A stretch of DNA of 64,000 nucleotides from Paulinella micropora (GCA_009731375.1 BJOX01000010.1:839156-903155), one strand, 5' to 3'; positions 46,616 through 62,993 are shown, numbered from the stretch's first letter. Numbers and translations are program-made. Notes: generated by a model not told the origin, from the sequence alone.

Positions 46616-46816
46616 ATGTTGCCCCCTATCTCCAAAGCAGAGAAAACCTGCGAAAACGCACTTTATATATAATATTTGCCCCATATCTCCAAAGCAGAGA
46701 AAACCTGCAACAACGCACTTTATATATATATATATATGTATATATATGTATATAATATATATATAGATATAATATTTGCCCCCTATCTCCAAAACAGAGA
46801 AAACCTGCGACAACGC

Positions 46817-46863
<47 letters not shown>

Positions 46864-46903
46864 TGCCCCCTATCTCCTAAGCAGAGAAAACCTGCGACAA
46901 CGC

Positions 46904-46953
<50 letters not shown>

Positions 46954-47263
46954 ATATATATATATGTATATATATATACATATATGTATATAATATATAT
47001 ATATATAATATGTGTATATATATATAAATTATACATATATATATATGTATATATATAAGTATATATATATATGTACATATATATATAATATATACCTGCG
47101 CCAACGCAGTTTATATATGTATATATATATATATATATAATATTTGCCTATCTCCAAAGCAGAGAAAACCAGCGCCAACGCAGTTTACATATACATATAG
47201 TTGCCCCCTATCTCCAAAGCAGAGAAAACCTGCGACAACGCACTTGATATTTATAATATATAC

Positions 47264-47296
<33 letters not shown>

Positions 47297-47430
47297 AATA
47301 TATTTGCCCCCTACCTCCAAAGCAGAGAAAACCTGCAACAACGCACTTGATATATGTATATATATATATACATATATATTTGCCCCCTATCTCCAAAGCA
47401 GAGAAAACCTGCGCCAACGCAGTTTATATA
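46540..47430. repeat. Cassette family R in (TA)n
   Basis: TTGCCCCCTATCTC, CAAAGCAGAGAAAACCTGC, GACAACGCA(C/G)TT occurs nine times (near 46551, 46631, 46689, 46791, 46875, 47154, 47214, 47322 and 47392) with a partial at 47092. (TA)n of variable length follows each. Confidence 0.9.
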
Positions 47431-47490
47431 TGTATTATATATATATATATATATATTATATTATATATATATATGTACGTGTGTGTATAC

Positions 47491-47566
<76 letters not shown>

Positions 47567-47619
47567 GTAGGTAGGTAGGTAGGTAGGTAGATATATAGAT
47601 AGATAGATAGATAGATAGG

Positions 47620-47700
<81 letters not shown>

Positions 47701-48189
47701 NNNNNNNNNNNNNNNNNNNNNNNNNNNNNNNNNNNNNNNNNNNNNNNNNNNNNNNNNNNNNNNNNNNNNNNNNNNNNNNNNNNNNNNNNNNNNNNNNNNN
47801 NNNNNNNNNNNNNNNNNNNNNNNNNNNNNNNNNNNNNNNNNNNNNNNNNNNNNNNNNNNNNNNNNNNNNNNNNNNNNNNNNNNNNNNNNNNNNNNNNNNN
47901 NNNNNNNNNNNNNNNNNNNNNNNNNNNNNNNNNNNNNNNNNNNNNNNNNNNNNNNNNNNNNNNNNNNNNNNNNNNNNNNNNNNNNNNNNNNNNNNNNNNN
48001 NNNNNNNNNNNNNNNNNNNNNNNNNNNNNNNNNNNNNNNNNNNNNNNNNNNNNNNNNNNNNNNNNNNNNNNNNNNNNNNNNNNNNNNNNNNNNNNNNNNN
48101 NNNNNNNNNNNNNNNNNNNNNNNNNNNNNNNNNNNNNNNNNNNNNNNNNNNNNNNNNNNNNNNNNNNNNNNNNNNNNNNNNNNNNNNNN
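47431..48189. repeat. (TA)n, (GATA)n and N gap
   Basis: (GATA)n 47490-47700 with GGTA variants, then N 47701-48189. Confidence 0.95.
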
Positions 48190-48261
48190 AAGAAGAAGAA
48201 GTAGAAGAAGAAGAAGAAGAAGAAGAAGAAGAAGAAGAAGAAGAAGAAGAAGAAGAAGAAG

Positions 48262-48293
<32 letters not shown>

Positions 48294-48323
48294 GAAGAAG
48301 AAGAAGGAGCATAAGAAGAAGCA

Positions 48324-48354
<31 letters not shown>

Positions 48355-48700
48355 AAGAAGAAGAAGAAGAAGAAGAAGAAGAAGAAGAAGAAGAAGAAGA
48401 AGAAGAAGAAAAGGGAAAAGAGGGGTCTAGGAGGACCAGAAGATGAGAAGGAAAGAGAAAGAGAAGAGAGGCAGGAGAAGGAAGAGGACGAGGAGAAGAT
48501 GGAGAAGGAGAAGAAGGAGGAGATAAAGGAGGAGGAGGAAGAGAAGGAAAAACAGGAGAAGGAAGAAGAGCAGGTGGAAGAGGAGGAAGAGGAATAGGAA
48601 AGAAGAAGGAAGAGGAGGAGAAGAGGACAAGGAGGAAGGAGACAAGGAAAAGAAAATGAATAGGAAGAAAAAAAAAAAGGATGAGAAGAGACAAATGAAG

Positions 48701-48747
<47 letters not shown>

Positions 48748-48753
48748 TGTGTC

Positions 48754-48796
<43 letters not shown>

Positions 48797-49612
48797 AAGA
48801 AAGAGTTAAGGAAAATGAAGAAAAGGGGGGAAAACAGGAAAAGGAGGAGGATAAGGAAGAAGAGAGGGAGAAGGAAGAAGACGTAGAGGAGAAGAAGAAG
48901 AAGGAGGAGAAGGAGAGAGGGAGGAGAGGGAGGAGAGGGAGGAGAAGGAGGGAGGGAGAAGAAAAAGAAGACGAGAAGGAGGAGAAGGAGGAGAAGGAGG
49001 AGAAGGAGGAGAAGAAGGAGAGGAGAAATAGGAGGAAAGGAGGAGGAGAAGGAGGAGGAGATGAGAGGAGGAGAAGGAGGATAAAAGAAGAGGAGAGAAG
49101 AGGAGGAGAGAAGAGGAGGAGAGAAGAGGAGAGAGAAGAGGAAAGAGAAGAGGAGAGAGAAGAGGAGAGAAGAGGAGGAGAGAAGAGGAGAGAGAACAGG
49201 AGAGAACAGGAGAGAGAACAGGAGAGAGAACAGGAGAGAAGAAGAAGAGAGAAGAGGAGGAGAGAAGAGGAGGAGAGAAGAGGAGGAGAGAAGAGGAGGA
49301 GAGAAGAGGAGAAAAGAGGAGGAGAGAAGAGGAGGAGAGAAGAGGAGGAGAGAAGAGGAGGAGAAGGAGGAGGAGAGAAGAGGAGGAGAGAAGAGGAGGA
49401 GAAGGAGGAGGAGAGAAGAGGAGGAGAGAAGAGAGGAGAGAAGAGGAGGAGAGAAGAGGAGGAGAGAAGAAGAGGAGAGAAGAGGAGGAGAGAAGAGGAG
49501 GAGAGAAGAGGAGGAGAAGGAGGAGGAAAGAAGAGGAAAGAAGAGGAGAGAGAAGAGGCGAGAGAAGAGCAGAGAGAAGAGGAGAGAGAAGAGGAGAGAA
49601 GAGGAGGACGGT
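48190..49612 (+). repeat. Purine-only tract (GAA/GGA/GA)n, about 1.4 kb
   Basis: Interrupted only by a (GT)n block at 48747-48772. The right half is a higher-order repeat of GAAGAGGAGGAGA units, many copies from 49100 to 49600. Confidence 0.92.
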
Positions 49613-49912
49613 TGATAGCGAGGTTAGAATCAAACGACTGGCGCCTGTGACAAATTATGTGTGTATGTATATGTATGTATGTATGTATGTATGTATGCAT
49701 GCATGCATGTATGTATGTATGTATGTATGTATGTATGTATGTATGTATGTATGTATGGTATGTATGCATGTATGTATGTATGTTATGTATGCATGTATGT
49801 ATGTATGTATGTATGTATGTATGTATGTATGTATGTGTATGTATATATGTATGCATGCATGTATGCATGTATGCATGTATGTATGTATGTATGTATGTAG
49901 CATGTATGTATG

Positions 49913-49946
<34 letters not shown>

Positions 49947-49962
49947 TGTATGTATGTATGTA

Positions 49963-49998
<36 letters not shown>

Positions 49999-50247
49999 TG
50001 TATGTATGTACGTATTTACGTATGTATGTATGTATCTATGTAAAGAGAGGTCAGGATCAAACGAACATATATGTATGTATGTATGTATGTATGTGTGTAT
50101 GTGTGTATGTGTGTATGTATGTATGAATGTATGTATGTATGTATGTATGTATGTATGTATGCATGTATGTATGTATGTATGTATGTATGTATGTATGTGT
50201 GTGTGTAAAGAGAGGTCAGGGTCAAACGACTAGCTGTGGCAAGGACA

Positions 50248-50278
<31 letters not shown>

Positions 50279-50391
50279 TGTATGTATGTATGTATGTATG
50301 TATGTAGGTACGAATAAAGGAGGTGTGTATGTATGTATGCATATATGTATGTATGTATGTATGCACGTATGTATGTATGTATGTTCGGATT

Positions 50392-50395
<4 letters not shown>
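49613..50395. repeat. (TATG)n with cassette family O
   Basis: GAGGTTAGAATCAAACGACT (49620), GAGGTCAGGATCAAACGAAC (50046) and GAGGTCAGGGTCAAACGACT (50212), each followed within 30 bp by (TATG)n. Long ORFs are repeat products. Confidence 0.87.
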
Positions 50396-51770
<1,375 letters not shown>

Positions 51771-51790
51771 CCACAAAATAGTATATTATG

Positions 51791-51926
51791 CGGCTAGCCA
51801 CAAATTTGATGTGTTTTGCGGGCGAGCCGGGCCGGGCCGGCGAGCCCGCAAAACACGTCAAATTTGGCGCGCCGCATATGTAGTTTTATCGGTAACCTGA
51901 CCACATTTTGTGGAGGTGACCGATAA
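51791..51926 (-). mobile_element. Foldback element, copy 2 (inverted)
   Basis: Contains the hairpins 51802-51865 (AAATTTGATG...CGTCAAATTT around GGGCCGGGCC) and 51886-51926 (TTATCGGT...ACCGATAA). The order is reversed relative to 42873-42999, with few differences. The outer flanks differ from copy 1, so the shared block marks the element. Confidence 0.75.
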
Positions 51927-52009
51927 ATAAAACTTAAACACTGTAGTTAACGGTGAAACAACTAGGGTGGTCAACATTCTTCACTGCCCGCAATTTTTCA
52001 CTTGACCGT

Positions 52010-52304
52010 ATGTATGTATGTATGTATGTATGTATGCATGCATGCATGTATGCATATTATGTCTGTTATGTATGTATGTATGTATGTATGTATGTATGTA
52101 TGCATGTATGCATGTATGTATGTATGCATGTAATGCATATTATGTATGTTATGTATGTATGTATGTATGTATGTATGTATGTATGTATGTATGTATGTAT
52201 GTATGTATGCATGTATGCATGCATGCATGCGTGTGTGAGCGCAGATGACTTGGATACGTAGCCTATCTGCTTGCCTTCAATTGAATGTATATTACGTGTG
52301 TATG

Positions 52305-52336
<32 letters not shown>

Positions 52337-53280
52337 TGTATGTATGTATGTATGTGTGTATGTATGTATGTATGTATGTATGTATGTGTATGTATGTATG
52401 TATGTATGCGTGTATGTGTGAGCGCAGATGACTTTGAGACGTAGCTTATCTGCTTGCCTTCAATTGAATGTATGTTATGTGTATGTATGTATGTATGTAT
52501 GTATGTATGTATGTATGAATGTATGTATGTATGTAGGTATGTGTGTATGTGTGAGCGCAGGTGATTTGGATACGTAGCTTATCTGCTTAGCCTTCAATTG
52601 AATGTATGTATGTATGTATGTACGTATGTATGTATGTATGTATGTATGTATGACTTTGTGACGTAGCTTATCTGTTTGCCTTCGATTGAAATGCTCCAAT
52701 TGCAGCTGCCTATCCCAAATCCTGCGAAGAACATGTATGTATGTATGTATGTATGTATGTATGTATGTATGTATGTATGGTATGTATGTCTGTCTGCCTG
52801 TATGCCTGTAATTATGTATGTATATGTGTATGTATGTATGTATGTATGTATGTATGTACAATTGAAATGCTCCAGTTGCAGCTGCCTATCCCAAATCCTC
52901 CGCAGAACATGTATGTATGTATGTATGTATGTATGTATGTATGTATGTATGTGTATGTATGTATTGTATTTATGTCTGTCTGTAATTATGTATGTTTGTA
53001 TGTTTGTATGTATGAATGCATGTATGTATGTATGCATGTATGTATGTATGTATGTATGTATGTAAGTATGTTTGTATGTATGTATGCATGTGTGTGTATG
53101 TATGTATGTTCAATTGAAATGTTCCATTTAGCTTTCTATCCCGAATCCCGCACACAGTATGCATGTATGCATGTATGTATGTATGTATGTATGTATGTCT
53201 GCCTGTATGTCTGTAATTATGTTATGTATGTGTGTATGTATGTATGTATGAATGTATGTATATATGTATGTATGTATGTG
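52010..53280. repeat. (TATG)n with cassette families E and F
   Basis: E: GAGCGCAGATGACTTGGATA, CGTAGC-TATCTGCTTGCC at 52237, 52420, 52553 and, in part, 52652. F: ATTGAAATGCTCCAATTGCA, GCTGCCTATCCCAAATCCTG at 52685, 52862 and, diverged, 53116. At 52652-52735 E runs directly into F, so the two are parts of one longer unit. Confidence 0.85.
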
Positions 53281-53389
53281 TGTGTGTTCAATTGAAATGC
53301 TCCACTTACAGCTGCCTATCCTGAATCCTGCGTACAGCATGTATGTATGCATGTATGTATGTATGCATATATGTATGCATATATGTATG

Positions 53390-53423
<34 letters not shown>

Positions 53424-53923
53424 TGTATGTATGTGTGTGTGTATGTATGTATGTACGTATGTACGTATGTATGTATGTACGTATGTATGTATGTATGTAT
53501 GTATGTATGTATGTATGTATGTATGCATGTACGCACAAAGTGCACAACATCCATGGGTTATGGGAACAAATAAGACATAATGTATGTATGCATTATATGT
53601 TTTTTACATGTATGTATGCATTATATGTTTTTGTCATGCGATCTATGTATGTATCATAGATTGTATGCACACATCTTTCTATGTATGTATGTATGTATGT
53701 ATGTATGTATGTATGTATGTATGTATGTATGTATGTATGTATGTATGTATGTATGTATGTATGTATGTATGTATGTATGTATGTATGTATGTATGTGTGT
53801 ATGTATGTATGTATGTATGTATGTATGTATGTATGTATGTGTGTGTGTTCAATTGAAATGCTCCACTTACAGCTGCCTATCCTGAATCCTGCGTACAGCA
53901 TGTATGTATGCAAGTATGTATGC

Positions 53924-53956
<33 letters not shown>

Positions 53957-54211
53957 TGTATGTGTGTGTGTATGTATGTATGTACGTATGTACGTATGTA
54001 TGTATGTACGTATGTATGTATGTATGTATGTATGTATGTATGTATGTATGTATGCATGTACGCACAAAGTGCACAACATCCATGGGTTATGGGAACAAAT
54101 AAGACATAATGTATGTATGCATTATATGTTTTTTACATGTATGTATGCATTATATGTTTTTGTCATGCGATCTATGTATGTATCATAGATTGTATGCACA
54201 CATCTTTCTAT
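53281..54211. repeat. Tandem segmental duplication of about 400 bp
   Basis: 53281-53680 and 53842-54209 are near-identical: F cassette, (TATG)n with the same TACG variants, then GTGCACAACATCCATGGG, a repeated GCATTATATGTTTTT and CACACATCTTTCTATG. The offset shrinks from 561 to 529 because array length differs. Confidence 0.88.
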
Positions 54212-54479
54212 GTATGTATGTATGTATGTATGTATGTATGTATGTACGTATGTATGTATGTATGTATGCATGTATGTATGTATGTATGTATGTATGTATG
54301 TATGTATGTATGTGTGTATGTATGTATGTATGTATGTATGTATCTATGTATGTATGTATGTATGTATGTATGTGTATGTGTGTATGTATGTATGCATTTA
54401 TGTATGTATGTATGTGTATGTGTGTATGTGTGTATGCATGTATGTATGTATGTATGTATGTATGTATGTATGTATGGCA
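54212..54479. repeat. (TATG)n
   Basis: Nearly pure with (TG)n variants; no other feature. Confidence 0.95.
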
Positions 54480-54640
54480 AAGGAGAGGACATATTGGCAA
54501 TAGTGGGGCAGTGGAGAGGACAGATTGGCAATAGTGGGGCAGTGACAGGGACAGATTGGTAATAGTGGGGCAGTGACAGGGACAGATTGGCAATAGTGGG
54601 GCAGTGACAGGGACAGATTGGCAATAGTGGGGCAGTAGGC
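54480..54640. repeat. 31-bp minisatellite, core GGCAATAGTGGGGCA
   Basis: Five units with GACAGGGACAGATTGGCAAT, AGTGGGGCAGT. The core differs by one base from the 45127 array. Confidence 0.88.
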
Positions 54641-54800
54641 CATGTTTCAGCAAGACCGAGGTGTATGTGTGTATGTAGTATGTATGTACGTATGTATGTA
54701 TGCTTGTATGTATGTATGTATGTATGTATGTATGTATGTATGTATGTATGTATGCATATATATACCTGAGCTAAGGGGGTTGAGACGCACCGACTGCTTA

Positions 54801-54833
<33 letters not shown>

Positions 54834-54879
54834 TGTATGCATGTAGGTATGTATGTATGTATGTATGCATGTATGTATG

Positions 54880-54923
<44 letters not shown>

Positions 54924-55161
54924 GAGCTAAGTGCGCTGAGACGTACCGACTGCTTATCCTACACATATTTGTATGTATATATGTATGTATATATGTATGT
55001 ATGTATGTACGTATGTCTGTATGTATGTATGTATGTATATATGTGAGACGCACCGACTGCTTTTCTTAATGTAAATATGCATACATACATACATACATAC
55101 ATACACACACATACATATATACATATATACATACATACATACACATACATACATACATACA

Positions 55162-55192
<31 letters not shown>

Positions 55193-55265
55193 GTACGTAC
55201 GTACACATACAAACATACAAACATATAAACAAGCATACAAACAAACATGCAAGCGTACATACATA
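54641..55265. repeat. (TATG)n/(TACA)n with cassette CCTGAGCTAAG
   Basis: CCTGAGCTAAGGGGGTTGAG, ACGCACCGACTGCTT at 54767, a variant at 54921 (GTGCGCTGAGACGTACC) and a partial at 55044, in (TATG)n and (TA)n. (TACA)n at 55078-55265. Confidence 0.85.
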
Positions 55266-55321
55266 CCTCCTGTCCAAGTAACAAAACCTCCCCGAATGAG
55301 ACCTGCAATGTAATACATATC

Positions 55322-55495
55322 TTGACAAGTGAAAAATTTTGGCCACGAAATATTTCGGCCGGTAATTTTGCACCGCAGAATACGTTGTTTTTGCACAAAA
55401 CTTTGTGTGGCCGGAATTCTTCCCTAGTCCTTCACCGCAAGATACGTTATATTTTTGCCAAAATTTGAGGTGGCCGAAATTTTTCACTTGTCCTT
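55322..55495. repeat. Inverted-plus-direct repeat element
   Basis: The left end (TTGACAAGTGAAAAATTTTG, GCCAC) is the reverse complement of the right end at 55468-55493 with two or three changes. Inside, 55371-55432 and 55433-55495 are direct copies (CACCGCA, ATACGTT, GTGGCCG, AATT, GTCCTT). The end motif AATTTTTCACTTG also occurs alone at 51991-52003. Confidence 0.6.
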
Positions 55496-56462
<967 letters not shown>

Positions 56463-56880
56463 TATGTTTAATCTATGGGCATGGCATAGCTTGAAAGCCG
56501 TTGCCTCCTATACTACCCCCGAGCAAAAACTCTCAGCACTTCAGCCGCGCACCAACCACGGTCCGCTGTGGTTGGTGCCCGTGCCCAGTTCAAGCCGAAA
56601 GGTAGCCGAGCCCTTTTGAACTGTACAGGACAACCACTAAAAACACTCCCCCAGGGTCGTGTGCCATAAGGAGATGATGGTCGCCAAAGCCAAGGTTTCG
56701 GGAGTTCACGCTCGTTATGAGTTACCTTCTACAACCTCGGCTTCATCAACCCTTTGCATCACGGCCCCGGTCGGGAGACGGTCTCCAGTTTTAGCCCTTG
56801 CGCAGCGCGCGATTAACGGCGAACACAAACCGTCGTTATAGGGGGTTTGGTTTAGGCCGGAGCACTGAGCAGCTGGCCCT
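56463..56880 (-). mobile_element. Family B non-LTR body in (TATC)n
   Basis: 418 bp of unique DNA whose minus-strand 3' end reads AGCTATGCCATGCCCATAGA, TTAAACATA, then (TATC)n. A short copy of the same end is at 46199-46232. The last bases match family A (ATAGA, two variable bases, AAACATA). ORFs are short; it is probably a 5'-truncated 3' UTR. Confidence 0.6.
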
Positions 56881-56913
56881 CTACATTCCCCCCCCCTCCC
56901 CTCCCCCCCCGCG

Positions 56914-57005
<92 letters not shown>

Positions 57006-57006
57006 T

Positions 57007-57056
<50 letters not shown>

Positions 57057-57967
57057 NNNNNNNNNNNNNNNNNNNNNNNNNNNNNNNNNNNNNNNNNNNN
57101 NNNNNNNNNNNNNNNNNNNNNNNNNNNNNNNNNNNNNNNNNNNNNNNNNNNNNNNNNNNNNNNNNNNNNNNNNNNNNNNNNNNNNNNNNNNNNNNNNNNN
57201 NNNNNNNNNNNNNNNNNNNNNNNNNNNNNNNNNNNNNNNNNNNNNNNNNNNNNNNNNNNNNNNNNNNNNNNNNNNNNNNNNNNNNNNNNNNNNNNNNNNN
57301 NNNNNNNNNNNNNNNNNNNNNNNNNNNNNNNNNNNNNNNNNNNNNNNNNNNNNNNNNNNNNNNNNNNNNNNNNNNNNNNNNNNNNNNNNNNNNNNNNNNN
57401 NNNNNNNNNNNNNNNNNNNNNNNNNNNNNNNNNNNNNNNNNNNNNNNNNNNNNNNNNNNNNNNNNNNNNNNNNNNNNNNNNNNNNNNNNNNNNNNNNNNN
57501 NNNNNNNNNNNNNNNNNNNNNNNNNNNNNNNNNNNNNNNNNNNNNNNNNNNNNNNNNNNNNNNNNNNNNNNNNNNNNNNNNNNNNNNNNNNNNNNNNNNN
57601 NNNNNNNNNNNNNNNNNNNNNNNNNNNNNNNNNNNNNNNNNNNNNNNNNNNNNNNNNNNNNNNNNNNNNNNNNNNNNNNNNNNNNNNNNNNNNNNNNNNN
57701 NNNNNNNNNNNNNNNNNNNNNNNNNNNNNNNNNNNNNNNNNNNNNNNNNNNNNNNNNNNNNNNNNNNNNNNNNNNNNNNNNNNNNNNNNNNNNNNNNNNN
57801 NNNNNNNNNNNNNNNNNNNNNNNNNNNNNNNNNNNNNNNNNNNNNNNNNNNNNNNNNNNNNNNNNNNNNNNNNNNNNNNNNNNNNNNNNNNNNNNNNNNN
57901 NNNNNNNNNNNNNNNNNNNNNNNNNNATAGATAGATAGATAGATAGGTAGGTAGATAGATAGGTAGG

Positions 57968-58065
<98 letters not shown>

Positions 58066-58140
58066 TTTAGATATATAGATAGATAGATAGATAGGTAGGT
58101 AGGTAGGTAGGTAGGTAGGTAGTTGGATCTTGTGCATCAT
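56881..58140. repeat. Poly-C, (GATA)n, N gap, (GATA)n
   Basis: Poly-C 56888-56910, (GATA)n, N 57057-57926, (GATA)n/(GGTA)n to 58120. Confidence 0.97.
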
Positions 58141-58620
58141 GGATGAGGCAGATAGATAGGCAGGCAGGTAGGTAGGTAGATAGATAGGTAGGAATTACAC
58201 ACATATCATGGCTGATTTGAGGGGCCTAGGCTGTGAATAGACAGATATATAGGTAGGTAGGCAGGTAGGTAGGCAGTTAGTTAGCAAGACGTTGTACATA
58301 CATCATGGCTGAGGCGTTTTCGTTTGAGGGGCCGTGAATAGATAGATAGGTAGGCAGGTAGGTAGGTAGGCAGGTAGGTAGGTAGGCAGGCAGGTAGGTA
58401 GGTAGGTAGGCAGGTAGGTAGGAGGATGTCGTACATACATCATGGCTGAGGCGTTTTGGTTTGAGGGGCCTGGGAGGTGAATAGATAGATAGGTAGGCAG
58501 GTAGGTAGGTAGGTAGGAAGGTAGGTAGGTAGGAAGGTAGGTAGGTAGGTAGGTAGGTTACATCCTGGCTGAGGCGTTTTCGTTTGAGGGGTCTAGGCGA
58601 TGAAGTATCTTGCCCCGTGG
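58121..58620. repeat. (GGTA/GGCA)n with GGCTGAGGCGTTTTCG cassette
   Basis: Five copies of a unit with ACATCATGGCTGAGGCGTTT, CGTTTGAGGGGCC (58121 and 58200 diverged, then 58289, 58433 and 58560), separated by (GGTA)n with GGCA variants. Confidence 0.85.
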
Positions 58621-58649
58621 AGGCACCATGGGCGTCTGTGGATGTGGAA

Positions 58650-58782
58650 GAGGAGGAGGAGGAGGAGGAGGAGGAGGAGGAGGAGGAAGAGGAAGAAGAA
58701 GAAGAAGAAGAAGAAGAAGAAGAAGAAGAAGAAGAAGAAGAAGAAGAAGAAGAAGAAGAAGAAGAAGAAGAAGAAGAAGAAG

Positions 58783-58813
<31 letters not shown>

Positions 58814-58815
58814 CC
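58650..58815 (+). repeat. (GGA)n then (GAA)n
   Basis: A purine tract of about 165 bases between unique pieces. Confidence 0.95.
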
Positions 58816-58862
58816 AGCCCGCGACTGGCAGAAACGGTGCGATTGCTTCGCTCCTATTTAAT

Positions 58863-58981
58863 TTCGATAGGTGGGAATCGTCCGGATGCCAATCTAGCGC
58901 GACCTGCATAGATAGGTATTAATATCGATAGGTAGGAACAGTCCGGATGCCAATCTAGCGCGACCTGCATAGATAGGTACA
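58863..58981. repeat. 61-bp tandem duplication
   Basis: Two units of GTCCGGATGCCAATCTAGCG, CGACCTGCATAGATAGGTA, starting at about 58864 and 58925. Confidence 0.85.
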
Positions 58982-60125
<1,144 letters not shown>

Positions 60126-60392
60126 ACCTAGTTGAATGGTAGGCTCTGTGGCATAGATCACATACATACATGCATACATACATACATACATACATACATA
60201 CACATACATACATATACACATACATATACACATACATACATACATAAATTAAATACATACCTAGTTGAATGGTAGGCTCTGTGGCATAGATCACATACAT
60301 ACATACATACATACATACATACATACCTAGTTGAATGGTAGGCTCTGTGGCATAGATCACATACATACATGCATACATACATACATACATAT

Positions 60393-60423
<31 letters not shown>

Positions 60424-60526
60424 CATACATACATACATACATACATGCATACATACCTAATTGAATCGTTGGCTCTGTGGCATAGATCACCTGACAGGAG
60501 ATGTAGATAGATAGAATCTATCTATA

Positions 60527-60589
<63 letters not shown>

Positions 60590-60626
60590 TTAAGGCTCTG
60601 TGGCATAGATCACCTGACAGGAGATG

Positions 60627-60658
<32 letters not shown>

Positions 60659-61219
60659 ATCTATCTATCAATCTATCTATCAATCTATCTATCTATCTAC
60701 GGAGTGAACCAAGGCCACTTGAGGTGTCACTGACCCTCCCTTGGGCTTGGTTTTTTGAAATGGGTGCCATCTGTCGACAGACAGAGAATTAGGGGATGGT
60801 GTGGGTGTGCTGGGCCCGTGGTGGGGTGCCTTATGTGTGCCTAGCCATACGCCTATAAGTCACATGCCGAAATAGCGACGGGAAGCACAATCCTGTTCCC
60901 TCAGGGTGCCCTTTCTCGCTTGTTGAGCCCGGAATAAAACCCACAGTGCTCTGTCGGTTTATACTAGACTGTCGAACAGTCTCGAAACTCCATCTGCTTA
61001 CTGGGTCCTCTGTAATGGAGGTGGGAGCTCGTTCTGCAAGGGGCGCTTATGGAACGAGCCCTGGCCCCGCCTGGTACTAGGGAGATTTGGTATTGCCTGT
61101 ATCAGTCCCTTCCGTGCAAACATCACGGCTTAGCTGGGCATCGGGTTAATACTTTACCCACAGACTTCCTTGGTTGACGAAATCAGAAGCTCCTTTTTTC
61201 TGACATTAGTCGATATTTC

Positions 61220-61279
<60 letters not shown>

Positions 61280-61331
61280 CTCTATCATTCTAAGGCTCTG
61301 CGGCATAGATCACCTGACAGAAGATGTAGAC

Positions 61332-61419
<88 letters not shown>

Positions 61420-61421
61420 GC

Positions 61422-61475
<54 letters not shown>

Positions 61476-61534
61476 AAGCTCTGTGGCATAGATCACCTGA
61501 CACGAGATGTAGATAGATAGATAGAATCTATCTG

Positions 61535-61575
<41 letters not shown>

Positions 61576-61642
61576 TTATCTATCTATCTAAGGCTCTGTG
61601 ACATAGATCACCTGACAGGAGATGTAGATAGATAGATAGATT

Positions 61643-61691
<49 letters not shown>

Positions 61692-61717
61692 AATCTATCT
61701 ATCTATCTATCTGTCTT

Positions 61718-61748
<31 letters not shown>

Positions 61749-61769
61749 ATCTATCTTTCTATCTATCTT

Positions 61770-61809
<40 letters not shown>

Positions 61810-61830
61810 AGGCTCTGTGGAATATATCAC
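60126..61830. repeat. Cassette family D in (TACA)n and (ATCT)n
   Basis: GGCTCTGTGGCATAGATCAC occurs nine times (60140, 60272, 60340, 60468, 60594, 61294, 61485, 61592 and 61811 with changes). In the first three, TAGTTGAATGGTA precedes it and (TACA)n follows. In later copies CTGACAGGAGATGTAGATAG follows, then TAGAATCTATCTATC, a short palindrome leading into (ATCT)n. Confidence 0.9.
60704..61219 (+). mobile_element. Unique non-LTR body ending in (ATCT)n
   Basis: About 510 bp with (ATCT)n on both sides. The 3' end GTCGATATTTCATCTATC matches the R2-type LINE end CGACATCTCATCTATC (CGAYATYTC). No long ORF, so it is probably a 5'-truncated 3' UTR of a related element. Confidence 0.55.
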
Positions 61831-61843
61831 ATGACAGGAGATG

Positions 61844-61912
<69 letters not shown>

Positions 61913-62227
61913 GGATAGATAGATACATACATACACACATACACACACATACCATAAGTGGACACGTACATACCCAGACTATGCATGTGTACATACATGC
62001 ATATATACACACATACATGCATACATACATACATACATACATACATACATACATACATACATACATACATGCGTCGATTGATATGCGGTTGCAAGAAGGC
62101 AAAGAGCGAAAATAAGGCTCAAAAAAGAAAGAAAAAAGAGAAGGAAATAAGGAAAGAAGAAAGAAAGAAGGAAACAAGGAAGGAAAGAAAGAAAGAAAGA
62201 AAGAAAGAAAGAAAAGAAAGAAAAGAA

Positions 62228-62275
<48 letters not shown>

Positions 62276-62381
62276 AAAAACAGAAAAGAAAGAAAAGACA
62301 GAAAAGAACGAAAAGAAAGACAGAAAGAAAAGAAAGAAAAGAAAGACAGAAAGAAAAGAAAGAAAAGAAAGACAGAAAGAA

Positions 62382-62417
<36 letters not shown>

Positions 62418-62545
62418 GAAAGTAAGAAAGAAAGAAAGAGAATGGTATGTGTGTGTCTGTGTGAGAGAGTATTTGAGTGTGTGTGTGTGTGTGTGTGTGT
62501 ATGTTTGGGAGGGGGTGGGGTGGTGTGTGTGTGTGTGTGTGTGTG
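61831..62545. repeat. (GATA)n, (TACA)n, (GAAA)n and (GT)n
   Basis: (GAAA)n with GACAGAAA blocks fills 62105-62440, then (GT)n. The short unique piece at 62070-62105 shows nothing. Confidence 0.93.
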
Positions 62546-62840
62546 CTTGCCCCTCGGAAGGCCGTCTGCTCGGTGATATATGGCAGCGCCAACACAGAAC
62601 GGTAGTTGGATAGTAGGATCACGTCGATGGTGGAAAAGTCAAGCAGGTGGAAGGGCGGAGTTAAGAGTTGGAGAGGAGAGGCAGGGGGGTTCGTGGGGGA
62701 AATGCTTGCTGATGGCGTAGCTGAGGAGGTGGATGAGGAGGAGGAGGAGGAGGAGGAGGAGGAGGAGGAGGATGAAAGGGAGGGTAGGAGAGGACATTCG
62801 AATAGGATCCGTATCTAACCACAGTGAATGGAGACATGTT
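62546..62840. other. Unique DNA with short (GGA)n
   Basis: About 200 unique bases, then (GGA)n at 62733-62770 and a short unique tail. A 70-codon frame (62606-62818) owes its acidic run to (GGA)n; I do not call it a gene. Confidence 0.6.
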
Positions 62841-62959
62841 GAGTGCACACGCGTGAGTGTGTGTGTGTGTGTATGTGTATGTTATGTATGTTATGTATGC
62901 TGTATGTTATGTATGTATGCATGTATGTATGTATGTATGTCTGTATGTATGTATGTATG

Positions 62960-62993
<34 letters not shown>

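Noticed and set aside
62606-62818. 70-codon acidic ORF
   Set aside because: Half of it is a (GGA)n array; no conserved feature.
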